A stretch of DNA of 50,907 bases, taken from the NCBI GenBank assembly GCA_029262315.1, contig JAJCZP010000153.1, positions 1 through 50,907 on the forward strand. Direction: 5' to 3'. How positions within the stretch are numbered: position 1 is the stretch's first letter; each line of letters opens with the position of its first letter. The notes under the pieces were generated by a model. It searched no databases. It worked only from the letters and a program-made list of their open reading frames with translations, and was not told the origin of the DNA. Origin of the DNA: Deltaproteobacteria bacterium. GTDB lineage: Bacteria; Desulfobacterota; Binatia; UTPRO1. The position numbers and the translations under genes were made by a program. This document shows positions 1 to 7,603 of the stretch, one piece after another.

Positions 1-45
1 GGTCGGGTGGGGTGCGCCGCGGGGCCCGCCCCCCGGGCCCCCGCG

Positions 46-68
46 CCCCCCCCCCCCCCCCCCCCCCC
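46..68. repeat. 23-base C homopolymer at contig edge
   Basis: An uninterrupted run of 23 C lies in a very G/C-biased first 120 bases. Four GACC units follow at 85-100. No gene is visible before position 125. A long C/G homopolymer at the very start of a sequence most often reflects an assembly or sequencing artefact, so bases 1-124 should not be trusted. Confidence 0.8.
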
Positions 69-124
69 GCGGCCGCGATACCCCGACCGACCGACCGACC
101 GCCCACCCGCGCGAGCCCCCCCCG

Positions 125-625
125 CTAGGTATGGACAACGCGCGCCGGAGCCGACTCCGCTCTACGCACACGCCGGCCGCTACGGCATTCCGCACACACG
201 CCGTACAATTCCATCTTGTGACGGCTGATCACGAAGCCGAGCTTCTTCGCGACCGCCTCCTGCAGGTCTTCGATCTCGTTGTTGGTGAACTCGACGATCT
301 TGCCGCACTTCTCGCAAATCAGGTGATCGTGATGGTGCTCCTGCTCCGCGTTCTCGAACCGCGCCTCGCCATCGTGGAAATGCCGCTCGGCAGCGAGACT
401 ACACTCGCGCAGCAGCCGCACCGTCCGATAGACGGTGGCGTAGCCCACGCGTGGGCTGATCGTGCGCACCTCGTTGTAGAGTTCCTCGACGCTGATGTGC
501 CGGTTGGTCGCAAAAAAGACCCTGGCGATATCGTCACGCTGCGACGTCGATTTGAGGTTACGCTCCTTCAGCGCTCGTTTGAACGCGGCAAAACGCTCGT
601 CCTGAATACGAGAGCGAACGCCCAC
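125..625 (-). CDS. fur: Fur-family ferric uptake regulator
   Basis: This is a metal-sensing repressor of iron or related metal-homeostasis genes, acting in the cytoplasm as a DNA-binding dimer. The 166-residue protein has a winged-helix region around residues 15-85 with the recognition segment VGYATVYRTVRLL. It is followed by the metal site HHHDHLICEKCGKIVEF and a C-terminal CAEC pair that can complete a structural zinc site. I place the start at the GTG at 625. A GGAGG lies 8 bases upstream, and the upstream gene stops 4 bases before. The open frame continues further upstream, but that part lies inside the preceding gene and is low-complexity. The two genes look co-transcribed. Fur versus Zur/PerR cannot be decided from sequence alone. 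Confidence 0.88.
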   Translation of the reverse strand: MGVRSRIQDERFAAFKRALKERNLKSTSQRDDIARVFFATNRHISVEELYNEVRTISPRVGYATVYRTVRLLRECSLAAERHFHDGEARFENAEQEHHHDHLICEKCGKIVEFTNNEIEDLQEAVAKKLGFVISRHKMELYGVCAECRSGRRVRRAESAPARVVHT

Positions 626-629
626 CGCC

Positions 630-1025
630 TCAGCCTCCGGACTCGGCAACCGGCGCGGCCTCCACGTCCGCGGAGCCGGAGTCTGGTTGGCTCGGTGCCG
701 CGACCCCCTCCGCATCCGGAAGCGCGGGAGAAGACGCGGCCGGCTGCATCGCGGTGAGCTTCGCTCGCAACACCGGAGAGAGGAAAACCCGCTCGTGATC
801 CCGATCGGCCAACGCATGACACAGGATCTCGATACGATCGCGGCCCGGCAGGCGGCGATCGATCACGACCACAGTGCGATCACCGACGCGGCAGACGCCG
901 CTCCGGGCGCGATAGCCTACCTCTCGCAGGATCTCCTCCTCACGCACGTCGAGCCCGACTTCGCCCGCCGCACGCTTGAGTTCCTCCAACATTCCCACCA
1001 CCTCAGCCGAGTCCTTGCGCTTCAT
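630..1025 (-). CDS. conserved-looking hypothetical protein upstream of fur
   Basis: This 131-residue soluble protein has no signal peptide or membrane segment. Residues 1-90 look folded: a helical start, then the strand-like segment GDRTVVVIDRRLPGRDRIEI, then a helix containing LCHALADRDHERVFLSP. The last 35 residues are Ala/Pro/Ser-rich and probably disordered. It ends 4 bases before the GTG of fur, so the two are translationally linked. I do not recognise the family and assign no function. The start at 1025 is the only good ATG, although no strong ribosome binding site is visible. Confidence 0.6.
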   Translation of the reverse strand: MKRKDSAEVVGMLEELKRAAGEVGLDVREEEILREVGYRARSGVCRVGDRTVVVIDRRLPGRDRIEILCHALADRDHERVFLSPVLRAKLTAMQPAASSPALPDAEGVAAPSQPDSGSADVEAAPVAESGG

Positions 1026-1062
1026 GGCACGGAATCATAGAGGTAAACCGTAGGCCGAGTCC

Positions 1063-1905
1063 ATGATCAAGAGCATCTTGGTTGCACTCGACGGGTCGGC
1101 GCACTCCCATGCCGCGAGCCGCTATGCGGTGTGGCTAGCCGAACGAATGCAGGCGACCGTGCGTGGACTCCACGTCATCGACGTCGTCTCGATCGAGGGA
1201 TCCGGGTCATTCCTACACGACGTCTCGGGCTCGCTCGGCTTCGAACCGTACCTCGATTTCTCTTCGAAGATGCGCGAGGTCCTGCACGAACGTGGGCGCA
1301 TCCTCCTCGACGGCTTCCTCGCCCAGTGCAACGAGCACGGCGTGCGTGCCGACGTGCATCTGGGCAGCGGTATCGTCGCCAACGAGATCTGCGAGCACGC
1401 GCTCACCGCCGACCTCGTCGTCGTCGGACACCGAGGCCTGAACGAGCGATTCTCCACCGGCCTGCTGGGCGGCACGACGGAGAGCGTGACCCGGAAATGC
1501 CCGAAACCCGTCCTCGTCGTTCCGACCGAGTTCGCCCCGATCACCCACCCGCTCCTGGCCTACGACGGAAGCGAGCGCGCGTCCGCGGCGATGCACCAAG
1601 CGGCGGAACTCGCCTCCGCGCTGGAACTCCCCCTCACTGTCCTGCATGCGAGCAAAGACGATGCCGCCACGGGTCGTACGCTGGACGAAGCACGCCGCTA
1701 TCTCGACACCTACGACCTCGCGGTCGAGTGCATCGCCCGCACCGGCCATGCCAATGAAGCGATCGTCGAAGTCATCACGAGCGCGGATCACGACCTGCTG
1801 GTCATCGGCGCCTACGGCCACGGCCGCATCATCGAGATGGTCCTCGGCAGCACGACCGAGTACGTCCTCCGAAACACCTCCGCCCCAGTCTTCCTCTGCC
1901 GCTAG
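1063..1905 (+). CDS. universal stress protein, tandem UspA domains
   Basis: This cytoplasmic stress-response protein probably binds ATP. The 280 residues contain two UspA domains, about 1-150 and 155-280. Each begins with a strand and a D-G-S turn (VALDGSAHS and LAYDGSERA). Each ends with the nucleotide-loop pattern G-x2-G-x9-G-(S/T): GHRGLNERFSTGLLGG in domain 1 and GAYGHGRIIEMVLGST in domain 2. Both loops look intact, so ATP binding is likely in both halves. The gene is divergent from the fur pair with only 37 bases between them. Its targets are unknown. Confidence 0.92.
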   Translation: MIKSILVALDGSAHSHAASRYAVWLAERMQATVRGLHVIDVVSIEGSGSFLHDVSGSLGFEPYLDFSSKMREVLHERGRILLDGFLAQCNEHGVRADVHLGSGIVANEICEHALTADLVVVGHRGLNERFSTGLLGGTTESVTRKCPKPVLVVPTEFAPITHPLLAYDGSERASAAMHQAAELASALELPLTVLHASKDDAATGRTLDEARRYLDTYDLAVECIARTGHANEAIVEVITSADHDLLVIGAYGHGRIIEMVLGSTTEYVLRNTSAPVFLCR

Positions 1906-1926
1906 CCGCTCCCCAGAAACAACGAA

Positions 1927-1953
1927 GGCCCGCAGCCACCGAGGCTACGGGCC
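1927..1953. terminator. hairpin after the universal stress gene
   Basis: GGCCCG (1927-1932) pairs with CGGGCC (1948-1953). An inner GCC/GGC stem surrounds a 5-base loop, with one mismatch. There is no T tract on the plus side; the minus side is followed by a T-rich stretch. It lies between convergent genes and may be a weak bidirectional terminator. Confidence 0.4.
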
Positions 1954-1987
1954 CTCCGGAACTCTCTCGACAATCGCGGGCCAGCCC

Positions 1988-2030
1988 AAAAAAGCGGGAG
2001 CCCCTGCAGACCGCGCTCTGCAGGGGCTCC
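1988..2030 (-). terminator. Rho-independent terminator of the DUF1329 gene
   Basis: A perfect 14-bp stem (1997-2010 with 2017-2030) closes a 6-base loop. Read on the minus strand it is followed almost directly by six T (complement of 1988-1993). It lies 53 bases beyond the stop of the DUF1329 gene. This is the clearest terminator in the window. Confidence 0.9.
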
Positions 2031-2082
2031 GTCCATCGGAGCACGGCCGCTCCGCGGCCGCGCGCACGGGGACAAACAGAAA

Positions 2083-3345
2083 CTAATGCCCGGAAGAAAT
2101 CAGCTCGGCAATCGTGAACTGGTCTTCGTCCGTACCCGCCCCGTCACCCTGCGACCAGTACCACCCTGGCTCACCGGGGAAGCGGTGGCTGGGCAGTGAC
2201 GCCTTGGTCGCATGTTCGAGCTGCATGTCGATCATGGTGATGGACGGGATGAGCACCGTCAGCTCATCGTACGTCAATGTCGAGCCCGGATAGGCTTGCT
2301 TCTTGTGCTGGTAGTTGTTGATCCAGATCTTCCAGAGCTCACCCGCGCGGTCGTACATGTCGGAGTAGGCGCACTCGAACGTGCTCTTGTCGAGATACAA
2401 TACCCGCTTCGAGAACGCGTACTGCGGGAGCTTCGAGATTCCCTCGAGAATGTAGCCATCCCGCTCTTCCCACTCGCCCTGGAACGCCCAGTCGGCGGCG
2501 CCTTCGACCCACTTCACGGGAAAGTTCTCCGTGTGCATGGCCGCAAGGATCTTCTTCTCCCCAAGGAACTTCCAGTCCATCCACGCGATCTGGCCAGCGT
2601 AGCCACCGTAGCTGTCCTGGTCGGTATCCTGCCCGAAGAGCGCATCGGAACGCTGCGCCGACGAGAGACGACGAACACGACGCAGTGACGGCAGATACAG
2701 CCAACTATCGTCCTGCTTCGCGGGATCGAGATAGCGGTAGTACGTGAACCCGACGCCCTTCAGATCGAACGGCTCGATGAGCGGATGGAGGGTTTCCTTG
2801 TACTCGAAGCCTTCCTTGTTCGGCCACTCCGGCTTCGGATCGTTGTAGAGACGTCCGACGTAGCGCAGCCGGCGGAAGTGATCGATCAAGAAGTGCCGCT
2901 CGACCTGCAGCGGACGGTCCTTCGAGATCGGACCCGTATCAGCGTCGAAGTTCTTGAGCGCGAGATCTTCCTCGAAGTTCGGCCGGAAGGCGAAGTTCCA
3001 CATCAACTTCAGCGCAACCTGAGGATCGCTGGTATCGGTATTCGGAAACGGGAAGCCCGCGACGTAGCCCGTCACGCCACCCGCGTCCGCCAACTTGACC
3101 TGGGACGAGTACTTCTCGGTCGCCTCGAGGTACGCCTTCTTCACCGGCGTATCTCTGGTCTCAATGATGTCCATCGGGAGCCCGTACTGGATGGCCCAGT
3201 AGAGACCCGGCGAGATCATGTCTTTGACGGAGTCGACGTTGGCGGCGGTGACCTTGTCACCCGGCTTCACATCAGCCAGAGCGGGACCCGCCGCTACGAA
3301 CAGGGCGAATGCGGCGACAAGGATCCTAGTGCGCGTATGACGCAT
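2083..3345 (-). CDS. DUF1329 domain-containing exported protein
   Basis: This is an exported protein of the DUF1329 family, which is related in fold to outer-membrane lipoprotein-sorting (LolA/LolB-like) proteins. Members are often found beside RND transporters and lipid or hydrocarbon metabolism genes. The 420 residues start with a Sec signal peptide (RTRILVAAFALFVAAGPALA, cleavage after ALA), then the long family domain with conserved stretches YYRYLDPAKQDDSWLYLPSL and RVRRLSSAQRSDALFGQD. I chose the ATG at 3345, seven codons into the longest frame, because AAAGGA sits 8 bases upstream. It is a single-gene unit with its own promoter (3402-3431) and a strong terminator. The substrate is unknown. 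Confidence 0.88.
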   Translation of the reverse strand: MRHTRTRILVAAFALFVAAGPALADVKPGDKVTAANVDSVKDMISPGLYWAIQYGLPMDIIETRDTPVKKAYLEATEKYSSQVKLADAGGVTGYVAGFPFPNTDTSDPQVALKLMWNFAFRPNFEEDLALKNFDADTGPISKDRPLQVERHFLIDHFRRLRYVGRLYNDPKPEWPNKEGFEYKETLHPLIEPFDLKGVGFTYYRYLDPAKQDDSWLYLPSLRRVRRLSSAQRSDALFGQDTDQDSYGGYAGQIAWMDWKFLGEKKILAAMHTENFPVKWVEGAADWAFQGEWEERDGYILEGISKLPQYAFSKRVLYLDKSTFECAYSDMYDRAGELWKIWINNYQHKKQAYPGSTLTYDELTVLIPSITMIDMQLEHATKASLPSHRFPGEPGWYWSQGDGAGTDEDQFTIAELISSGH

Positions 3346-3401
3346 GGCGACATTCCTTTCTTCCACGAAACCGTAGGCGCGTGATGGGGAGAACCAGCTT
3401 C

Positions 3402-3431
3402 CTGATACGCCCGGCGGACTATCGGTGTCAA
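3402..3431 (-). promoter_or_regulatory. sigma-70-type promoter for the DUF1329 gene
   Basis: On the minus strand a consensus -35 TTGACA (3426-3431) is followed after 18 bases by TATCAG (3402-3407), a 4/6 match to the -10 box. Transcription would start about 50 bases before the ATG at 3345. The consensus -35 suggests strong housekeeping expression. Confidence 0.65.
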
Positions 3432-3475
3432 CGGACGGGCAAAGCCAGAGTGGGGGATCCGCTAGGCTGCGCGCG

Positions 3476-4117
3476 TCAACCCTCGGAATGATCCCTCTCA
3501 GGCGGCTCGACCTGCTCGTTCCGAAGCCGGGCCAGCCGCTCCTCGAGCTTCTTGATGGAGCGCTCGATGCGCCGAATTTCGTGTTGCACGGTGGGATGAG
3601 CCGTAATCCTACCCACCGACGACTTGATCCGCTCGTCGATCGATTTCTGTAGGGCCTCGAGCCGCCGCTGCGGACCGCTCATGAGATCGTCTAGAAACCC
3701 CTTGCCGTCAGCGCCTTCGTCGCCACGATCGCCACCGACCGCCCCTGCGACGAACTCGGAAACCCGCCGACCGGCCTTTTCTCCGATCTCGCCGATCGCC
3801 TCGACGCCCTTGCCCACACGCGAACGGATCTCGGCAATCGTTTCCTCTCCGCCCTGCACCAACTCACGAAGTAAGCCGATCGACAACACGCTCGAGTGAT
3901 TCTGCACGTTCGACCGCTTCTCCTCTTCGAGGATGATCTGGGCCAACGTCACCGCCGTGAGGTCGTCACCATTCTCGTTGTCGACAACCCGCACGTCGCT
4001 GCCCTCACGCACGAGGCGCGCAATCTCATCGAGCGTGATGTAGCGGCTGTCGAGCGTATCGTAGAGCTTCCGATTACCGTATCGCTTGATGAGTCTCGTG
4101 CCGTTCGGCTCGCTCAC
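3476..4117 (-). CDS. phaR: polyhydroxyalkanoate synthesis regulator, PhaR-type
   Basis: This is a DNA-binding repressor/phasin-type regulator of polyhydroxyalkanoate granule formation. Residues 8-68 form the PHB/PHA accumulation regulator DNA-binding domain, with the hallmark segment LIKRYGNRKLYDTLDSRYIT followed by DEIARLVREG and VVDNENGDDLTAVTLAQII. The second half (213 residues in all) is charged and helical, with a predicted coiled coil near the C terminus (RRIERSIKKLEERLARLRNE). A glycine-rich linker lies around residue 125. No PHA synthase gene is in this window, so the target genes must lie elsewhere. It follows the YjbQ-family gene by 12 bases on the same strand, probably as one transcript. 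Confidence 0.88.
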   Translation of the reverse strand: MSEPNGTRLIKRYGNRKLYDTLDSRYITLDEIARLVREGSDVRVVDNENGDDLTAVTLAQIILEEEKRSNVQNHSSVLSIGLLRELVQGGEETIAEIRSRVGKGVEAIGEIGEKAGRRVSEFVAGAVGGDRGDEGADGKGFLDDLMSGPQRRLEALQKSIDERIKSSVGRITAHPTVQHEIRRIERSIKKLEERLARLRNEQVEPPERDHSEG

Positions 4118-4129
4118 TGGCGTGGCTCC

Positions 4130-4519
4130 TCAATCGCCGGACACACGCAACAACATGTTGCGCGCACGCGGCCCGTCAAACTCGCAAAGATAGATTGCTT
4201 GCCAGGCCCCGAGCATCAGCCGCCCATCGTCGACCAAAACATGCTCGGAGGGACCCACGAGGGCGGACAGGACATGCGCGACCGGGCTCTCCCCCGCCTT
4301 TTCAACCTGCCCCGGAACCGTCTTGAGCAGCTCTTGCAGCATGTCGTGACGCCCACTGGAGTCGCTGTTCTCGGTGATGGCAAGTGCCGCCGTCGTATGG
4401 GGCACGAACAGATGGCAGACCCCGCGCGCCACCCCGGCCTCTTTCACCACGCGACGAACTCCGGCAGTGACATCAACCATCTCCATGGAAGATTCCGTCT
4501 CGATCTTGAGGGTCTGCAC
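4130..4519 (-). CDS. YjbQ/UPF0047 family protein (first copy)
   Basis: This small single-domain protein of the YjbQ (UPF0047) family is often annotated as a secondary thiamine-phosphate synthase; its physiological role is not firmly known. The family landmarks are present: FVPHTTAALAITENSD near residue 45 and LVDDGRLMLGAWQAIYLCEF-DGPR near the end. The length of about 129 residues is normal. No ATG is in frame at the start. The choice is between GTG at 4519 and TTG at 4522, and I prefer GTG. A second, clearly different copy lies at 25012. Confidence 0.85.
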   Translation of the reverse strand: MQTLKIETESSMEMVDVTAGVRRVVKEAGVARGVCHLFVPHTTAALAITENSDSSGRHDMLQELLKTVPGQVEKAGESPVAHVLSALVGPSEHVLVDDGRLMLGAWQAIYLCEFDGPRARNMLLRVSGD

Positions 4520-4570
4520 CAATTGACGCGCAGTACCATACGCCGCACTGCGTAATCAACCTTCGCACCA

Positions 4571-4589
4571 TTACGGAACAGGACCGTAA
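4571..4589. promoter_or_regulatory. 19-bp inverted repeat between divergent genes
   Basis: TTACGG and CCGTAA form perfect 6-base arms around a 7-base spacer. The repeat sits in the 156-base gap between the YjbQ gene (minus) and the nitrilase gene (plus), a typical place for an operator. No regulator can be assigned, and chance occurrence is possible. Confidence 0.35.
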
Positions 4590-4675
4590 CCGCCTGAAAA
4601 CATGAGCCATCAACGGGCTAACCCCCTGGTAGCGCTCGGTTGTCGGTAGGAAGCCCTCTGGTACACTCCGGCCCG

Positions 4676-5497
4676 ATGGAACCCTTTCTGGCGGCCGCGG
4701 TCCAGCTGACGTCCGGTTCCGACCTCGACGCCAATCTGCACGCCGCCGACGCTCTGGTGCGGAGTGCCGTCGCACGCGGTGCCCGCCTGGTCGCGCTCCC
4801 CGAGCTCTTCGCCTGGCGCGGCGAGCGCGCCGCCGAGAAAACAGCCGCGACTCCCATCCCGGGGCGGGTAAGCGAGTTCCTGCGCACGCTCGCCGCCGAA
4901 CTCCGGATCGTTCTGATCGGAGGCTCGTTTCTCGAACGGGGCTCCGACGCCGGCAAAGCGTTCAACACCGCCCTGGTCGTTGATACCGATGGCTCGATCC
5001 GCGGCTCCTACCGAAAGATCCATCTCTTCGACGTCGATCTCCCCGACCGCGTTTCGGTACGCGAATCCGACACGCGCGATCCAGGACACGACATCGTGAC
5101 CGCGCACACCGCGGTCGGCACCATTGGGCTCAGCGTGTGCTACGACCTGCGTTTTCCCGAACTCTACCGAGCACTCACCGGGGCCGGCGCGACCGTGCTC
5201 GCGGTGCCGGCATCGTTCACGTTCTTCACAGGAACCGCGCATTGGGAGACGCTGCTCCGCGCACGGGCAATCGAGAATCAAGCGTACGTCATCGCCCCGA
5301 ACCAGACCGGGATGGCGCCGAGCGGGATCGCCGACTACGGTAATTCCATGATCGTCGATCCGTGGGGAACGGTCCTCGCGCGCGCCGCTGACGGCGAGCA
5401 GATCATCCTGGCCGAGATCGATCCCGCGTACGTCGCCCGCATCCGTGCGGAAATGCCCTGTCAGCGACACACGCGCCTGCCATTCCCAGCCGCATAA
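4676..5497 (+). CDS. carbon-nitrogen hydrolase (nitrilase superfamily, Nit-type)
   Basis: This is an amidase of the nitrilase superfamily. The overall pattern is closest to the Nit1/Nit2 branch (deaminated glutathione or omega-amidase), though the substrate is inferred. The 273-residue protein has the full Glu-Lys-Cys triad: E43 in LVALPELFAW, K114 in YRKIHLFDVDLP and C155 in LSVCYDLRFPELYR. The ATG at 4676 gives the normal family N terminus (beta strand AAAVQLTSG). The 12 extra codons upstream look non-coding. It ends 13 bases before the moeA start, so the two genes are probably co-transcribed. Confidence 0.9.
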   Translation: MEPFLAAAVQLTSGSDLDANLHAADALVRSAVARGARLVALPELFAWRGERAAEKTAATPIPGRVSEFLRTLAAELRIVLIGGSFLERGSDAGKAFNTALVVDTDGSIRGSYRKIHLFDVDLPDRVSVRESDTRDPGHDIVTAHTAVGTIGLSVCYDLRFPELYRALTGAGATVLAVPASFTFFTGTAHWETLLRARAIENQAYVIAPNQTGMAPSGIADYGNSMIVDPWGTVLARAADGEQIILAEIDPAYVARIRAEMPCQRHTRLPFPAA

Positions 5498-5510
5498 GAG
5501 GAGCCGAGAC

Positions 5511-6788
5511 ATGCCCCGACGTTCAGCCGCCGACCCTCACACGGGAGGTCCGAGCCGCTTCCCCCTCGTCAGCTGCGAAGACGCCTTGGCAAGCCTTCAC
5601 ATCTTCGGGCCAGTATCGACCGAGGTGATCCCTGTGGAAGAGGCGACGGGCCGGGTCCTGGCCACCGACGTCCGTGCGTCTCTCGACGTACCGCACTTCG
5701 CGCGTTCCTACATGGACGGCTACGCGGTCCGAGCACGCGACACGCGCGCCGCATCGCCCAGTCGCCCGGTGTCGCTGCGGATCGCCGGTGCCGTCGAGAT
5801 GGGACACAAGCCGCCCGGACGCGTCGGCCGCGGTGACGCGATGCGTATCCCCACGGGCGGTATGCTCCCGGCAGGCGCGGACGCCGTCGTCATGGTGGAA
5901 CACACGCAGGAGCCGGACGATGCCACGGTCTCGATCGAGCGCGCGGCGGCGGCCGGCCAGCACGTCATGCGTCGGGGCGAAGACGTCCGCCGCGGACAGA
6001 TCGTCCTCGGCAAGGGTCGACGCTTTCGGGCTCACGATGTCGGCGCGCTGTCGGGTGTCGGGTTGTCGCGCGTCCGAGTGTTTCGGCGACCGCGGGTGGC
6101 GGTCATCGCCACCGGAGACGAGATCGTCCCGCCCCACGTCCGCCCCGGGCCCGGTCAGGTGCGGAACGTGAACCAGTACGCGCTCCGCGCAATGATCGAA
6201 GCCGAGGGTGGCCAGCCGGTCGACCTCGGGGTCCTGCCCGATCGCCGGCCCGTCATCCAACGCGCACTCGAGCGCGCCCTCCGCGACGCCGATCTGGTCC
6301 TCATGTCGGGCGGCAGTTCCGTGGGGATCAAGGATCACACCCCGGCCGTCGTCCGTGCCGTACGAGGCTCGAAGATTCTCGTGCACGGCATCCGTCTGAA
6401 ACCCGGGAAGCCGACGCTCATCGCGCGGGCCCGACGGAAGCCCATCCTCGGACTCCCCGGGAACCCCACCTCGGCGCTGGTCATCTTCGAGCTGTTCGGC
6501 GTTCCACTCCTGCGCCGCCTTGGCGGTGAGCCGCTGGCACAGGCCTTCAGCCCCCGCCATCAACGCGCGGCTCGGCTCGCCACCGCCATTCAATCACAGG
6601 CGGGGCGCGAAGATTGGATTCGCGTGGCGCTCGAAGAAACGCCGCGCGGCGATCCCATCGCCCACCCGGTTACCGGAGGCTCAGGCGAGATCTTCAGCTT
6701 CGTCCGCGCCGACGGCATGGTACGCATCCCACCGAAATCACGGGGGCTAGCGGCACGGACGTCGGTCCAGGTCCGGCTTCTCGGGTAG
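5511..6788 (+). CDS. moeA: molybdopterin molybdenumtransferase MoeA
   Basis: This enzyme inserts molybdate into adenylyl-molybdopterin to complete molybdenum cofactor. The 425 residues show the MoeA domain order. The N-terminal region has SYMDGYAVRARD and the IPTGGMLPAGADAVVMVE segment. The MoCF-type domain has VAVIATGDEIV, then LVLMSGGSSVGIKDHT and the GLPGNPTSALVIFELF loop. A C-terminal beta domain follows. The start at 5511 is supported by GAGGAG 7 bases upstream. Other moco genes are not in the window. It follows the nitrilase gene closely. Confidence 0.94.
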   Translation: MPRRSAADPHTGGPSRFPLVSCEDALASLHIFGPVSTEVIPVEEATGRVLATDVRASLDVPHFARSYMDGYAVRARDTRAASPSRPVSLRIAGAVEMGHKPPGRVGRGDAMRIPTGGMLPAGADAVVMVEHTQEPDDATVSIERAAAAGQHVMRRGEDVRRGQIVLGKGRRFRAHDVGALSGVGLSRVRVFRRPRVAVIATGDEIVPPHVRPGPGQVRNVNQYALRAMIEAEGGQPVDLGVLPDRRPVIQRALERALRDADLVLMSGGSSVGIKDHTPAVVRAVRGSKILVHGIRLKPGKPTLIARARRKPILGLPGNPTSALVIFELFGVPLLRRLGGEPLAQAFSPRHQRAARLATAIQSQAGREDWIRVALEETPRGDPIAHPVTGGSGEIFSFVRADGMVRIPPKSRGLAARTSVQVRLLG

Positions 6789-6816
6789 CGCGCCGTTTGA
6801 CCCACCCAAGGCGAAC

Positions 6817-6846
6817 GTAGCACCCACGCCATCGCTCGGGCGCTAC
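6817..6846. terminator. hairpin between convergent moeA and pyrF
   Basis: The arms 6817-6825 and 6838-6846 pair over nine positions with one A/C mismatch around a 12-base loop. No T tract follows on either strand. It is a weak candidate for a shared bidirectional terminator. Confidence 0.3.
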
Positions 6847-6850
6847 GCGC

Positions 6851-7603
6851 TCAACTCGGAGCGCGGGAAGCGAAGGCGGTGGCCATCTCGTCTGCGAGCG
6901 CCTGGGCGGCTCCGCGGGGGTCTGGCGCGTCACGGATCGGACGCCCAACCACGAGATAGTCGGCGCCCGCGTGAATCGCATCAGCCGCGGTCATCACGCG
7001 CTTCTGATCGTCCCAGCTGCTGGCTGCCGGTCGGACGCCAGGCGTCACGATTACAAAGTCCTCGCCGCACGCACGCCGGATCAGTCGTGCCTCGTGTGGC
7101 GAGGCAACCACGCCCGCCATACCGTTCGAAACGGCCAAACGGGCAAGCCGCTCGACCTGCCTCGGCACACCGCTCGATATCCCGAGCTCCCGCAATTCCG
7201 CTTCCTCGAGACTGGTCAGGACGGTCACCGCGATGACGAGCGGCACCGGACGCGCCTCGTTCGTACACGCGGCGGCCACGGCCTCCGCGGTCGTGCGCAT
7301 CATGGCGGCACCGCCACCGGCGTGCACGTCGAACATCCGCACGCCGAGCCGCACGGCCTCAACACCCGCGAGCGCCACGGTCTGTGGAATGTCGTGGAAT
7401 TTCAGGTCGAGAAAGACCGCGCCGCCGCGATCATGGACCCGGCGCACGATGTCGGGCCCGGCGTGCACGAAGAGCTGCTTCCCGATCTTGAACATGCCGA
7501 CGACACCGGCGAGGGCATCGATCAGTGAGTCGGCCGCCGCGACCGTGTCCACGTCGAGGGCGACGATCAGGCGCTCCGCTGCGTCCGCGGGCGGCGGAGG
7601 CAT
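6851..7603 (-). CDS. pyrF: orotidine 5'-phosphate decarboxylase
   Basis: This enzyme catalyses the last step of UMP synthesis, OMP to UMP plus CO2. The 250-residue TIM barrel has the catalytic D-x-K-x2-D motif in FLDLKFHDIP, the early substrate strand IVALDVD, and the phosphate-binding end VVTPGVRP followed by DYLVVGRPI. The length is normal for the bacterial short form. The ATG overlaps the proS stop by one base (TGATG), indicating translational coupling in an rpoD-proS-pyrF run. Confidence 0.95.
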   Translation of the reverse strand: MPPPPADAAERLIVALDVDTVAAADSLIDALAGVVGMFKIGKQLFVHAGPDIVRRVHDRGGAVFLDLKFHDIPQTVALAGVEAVRLGVRMFDVHAGGGAAMMRTTAEAVAAACTNEARPVPLVIAVTVLTSLEEAELRELGISSGVPRQVERLARLAVSNGMAGVVASPHEARLIRRACGEDFVIVTPGVRPAASSWDDQKRVMTAADAIHAGADYLVVGRPIRDAPDPRGAAQALADEMATAFASRAPS

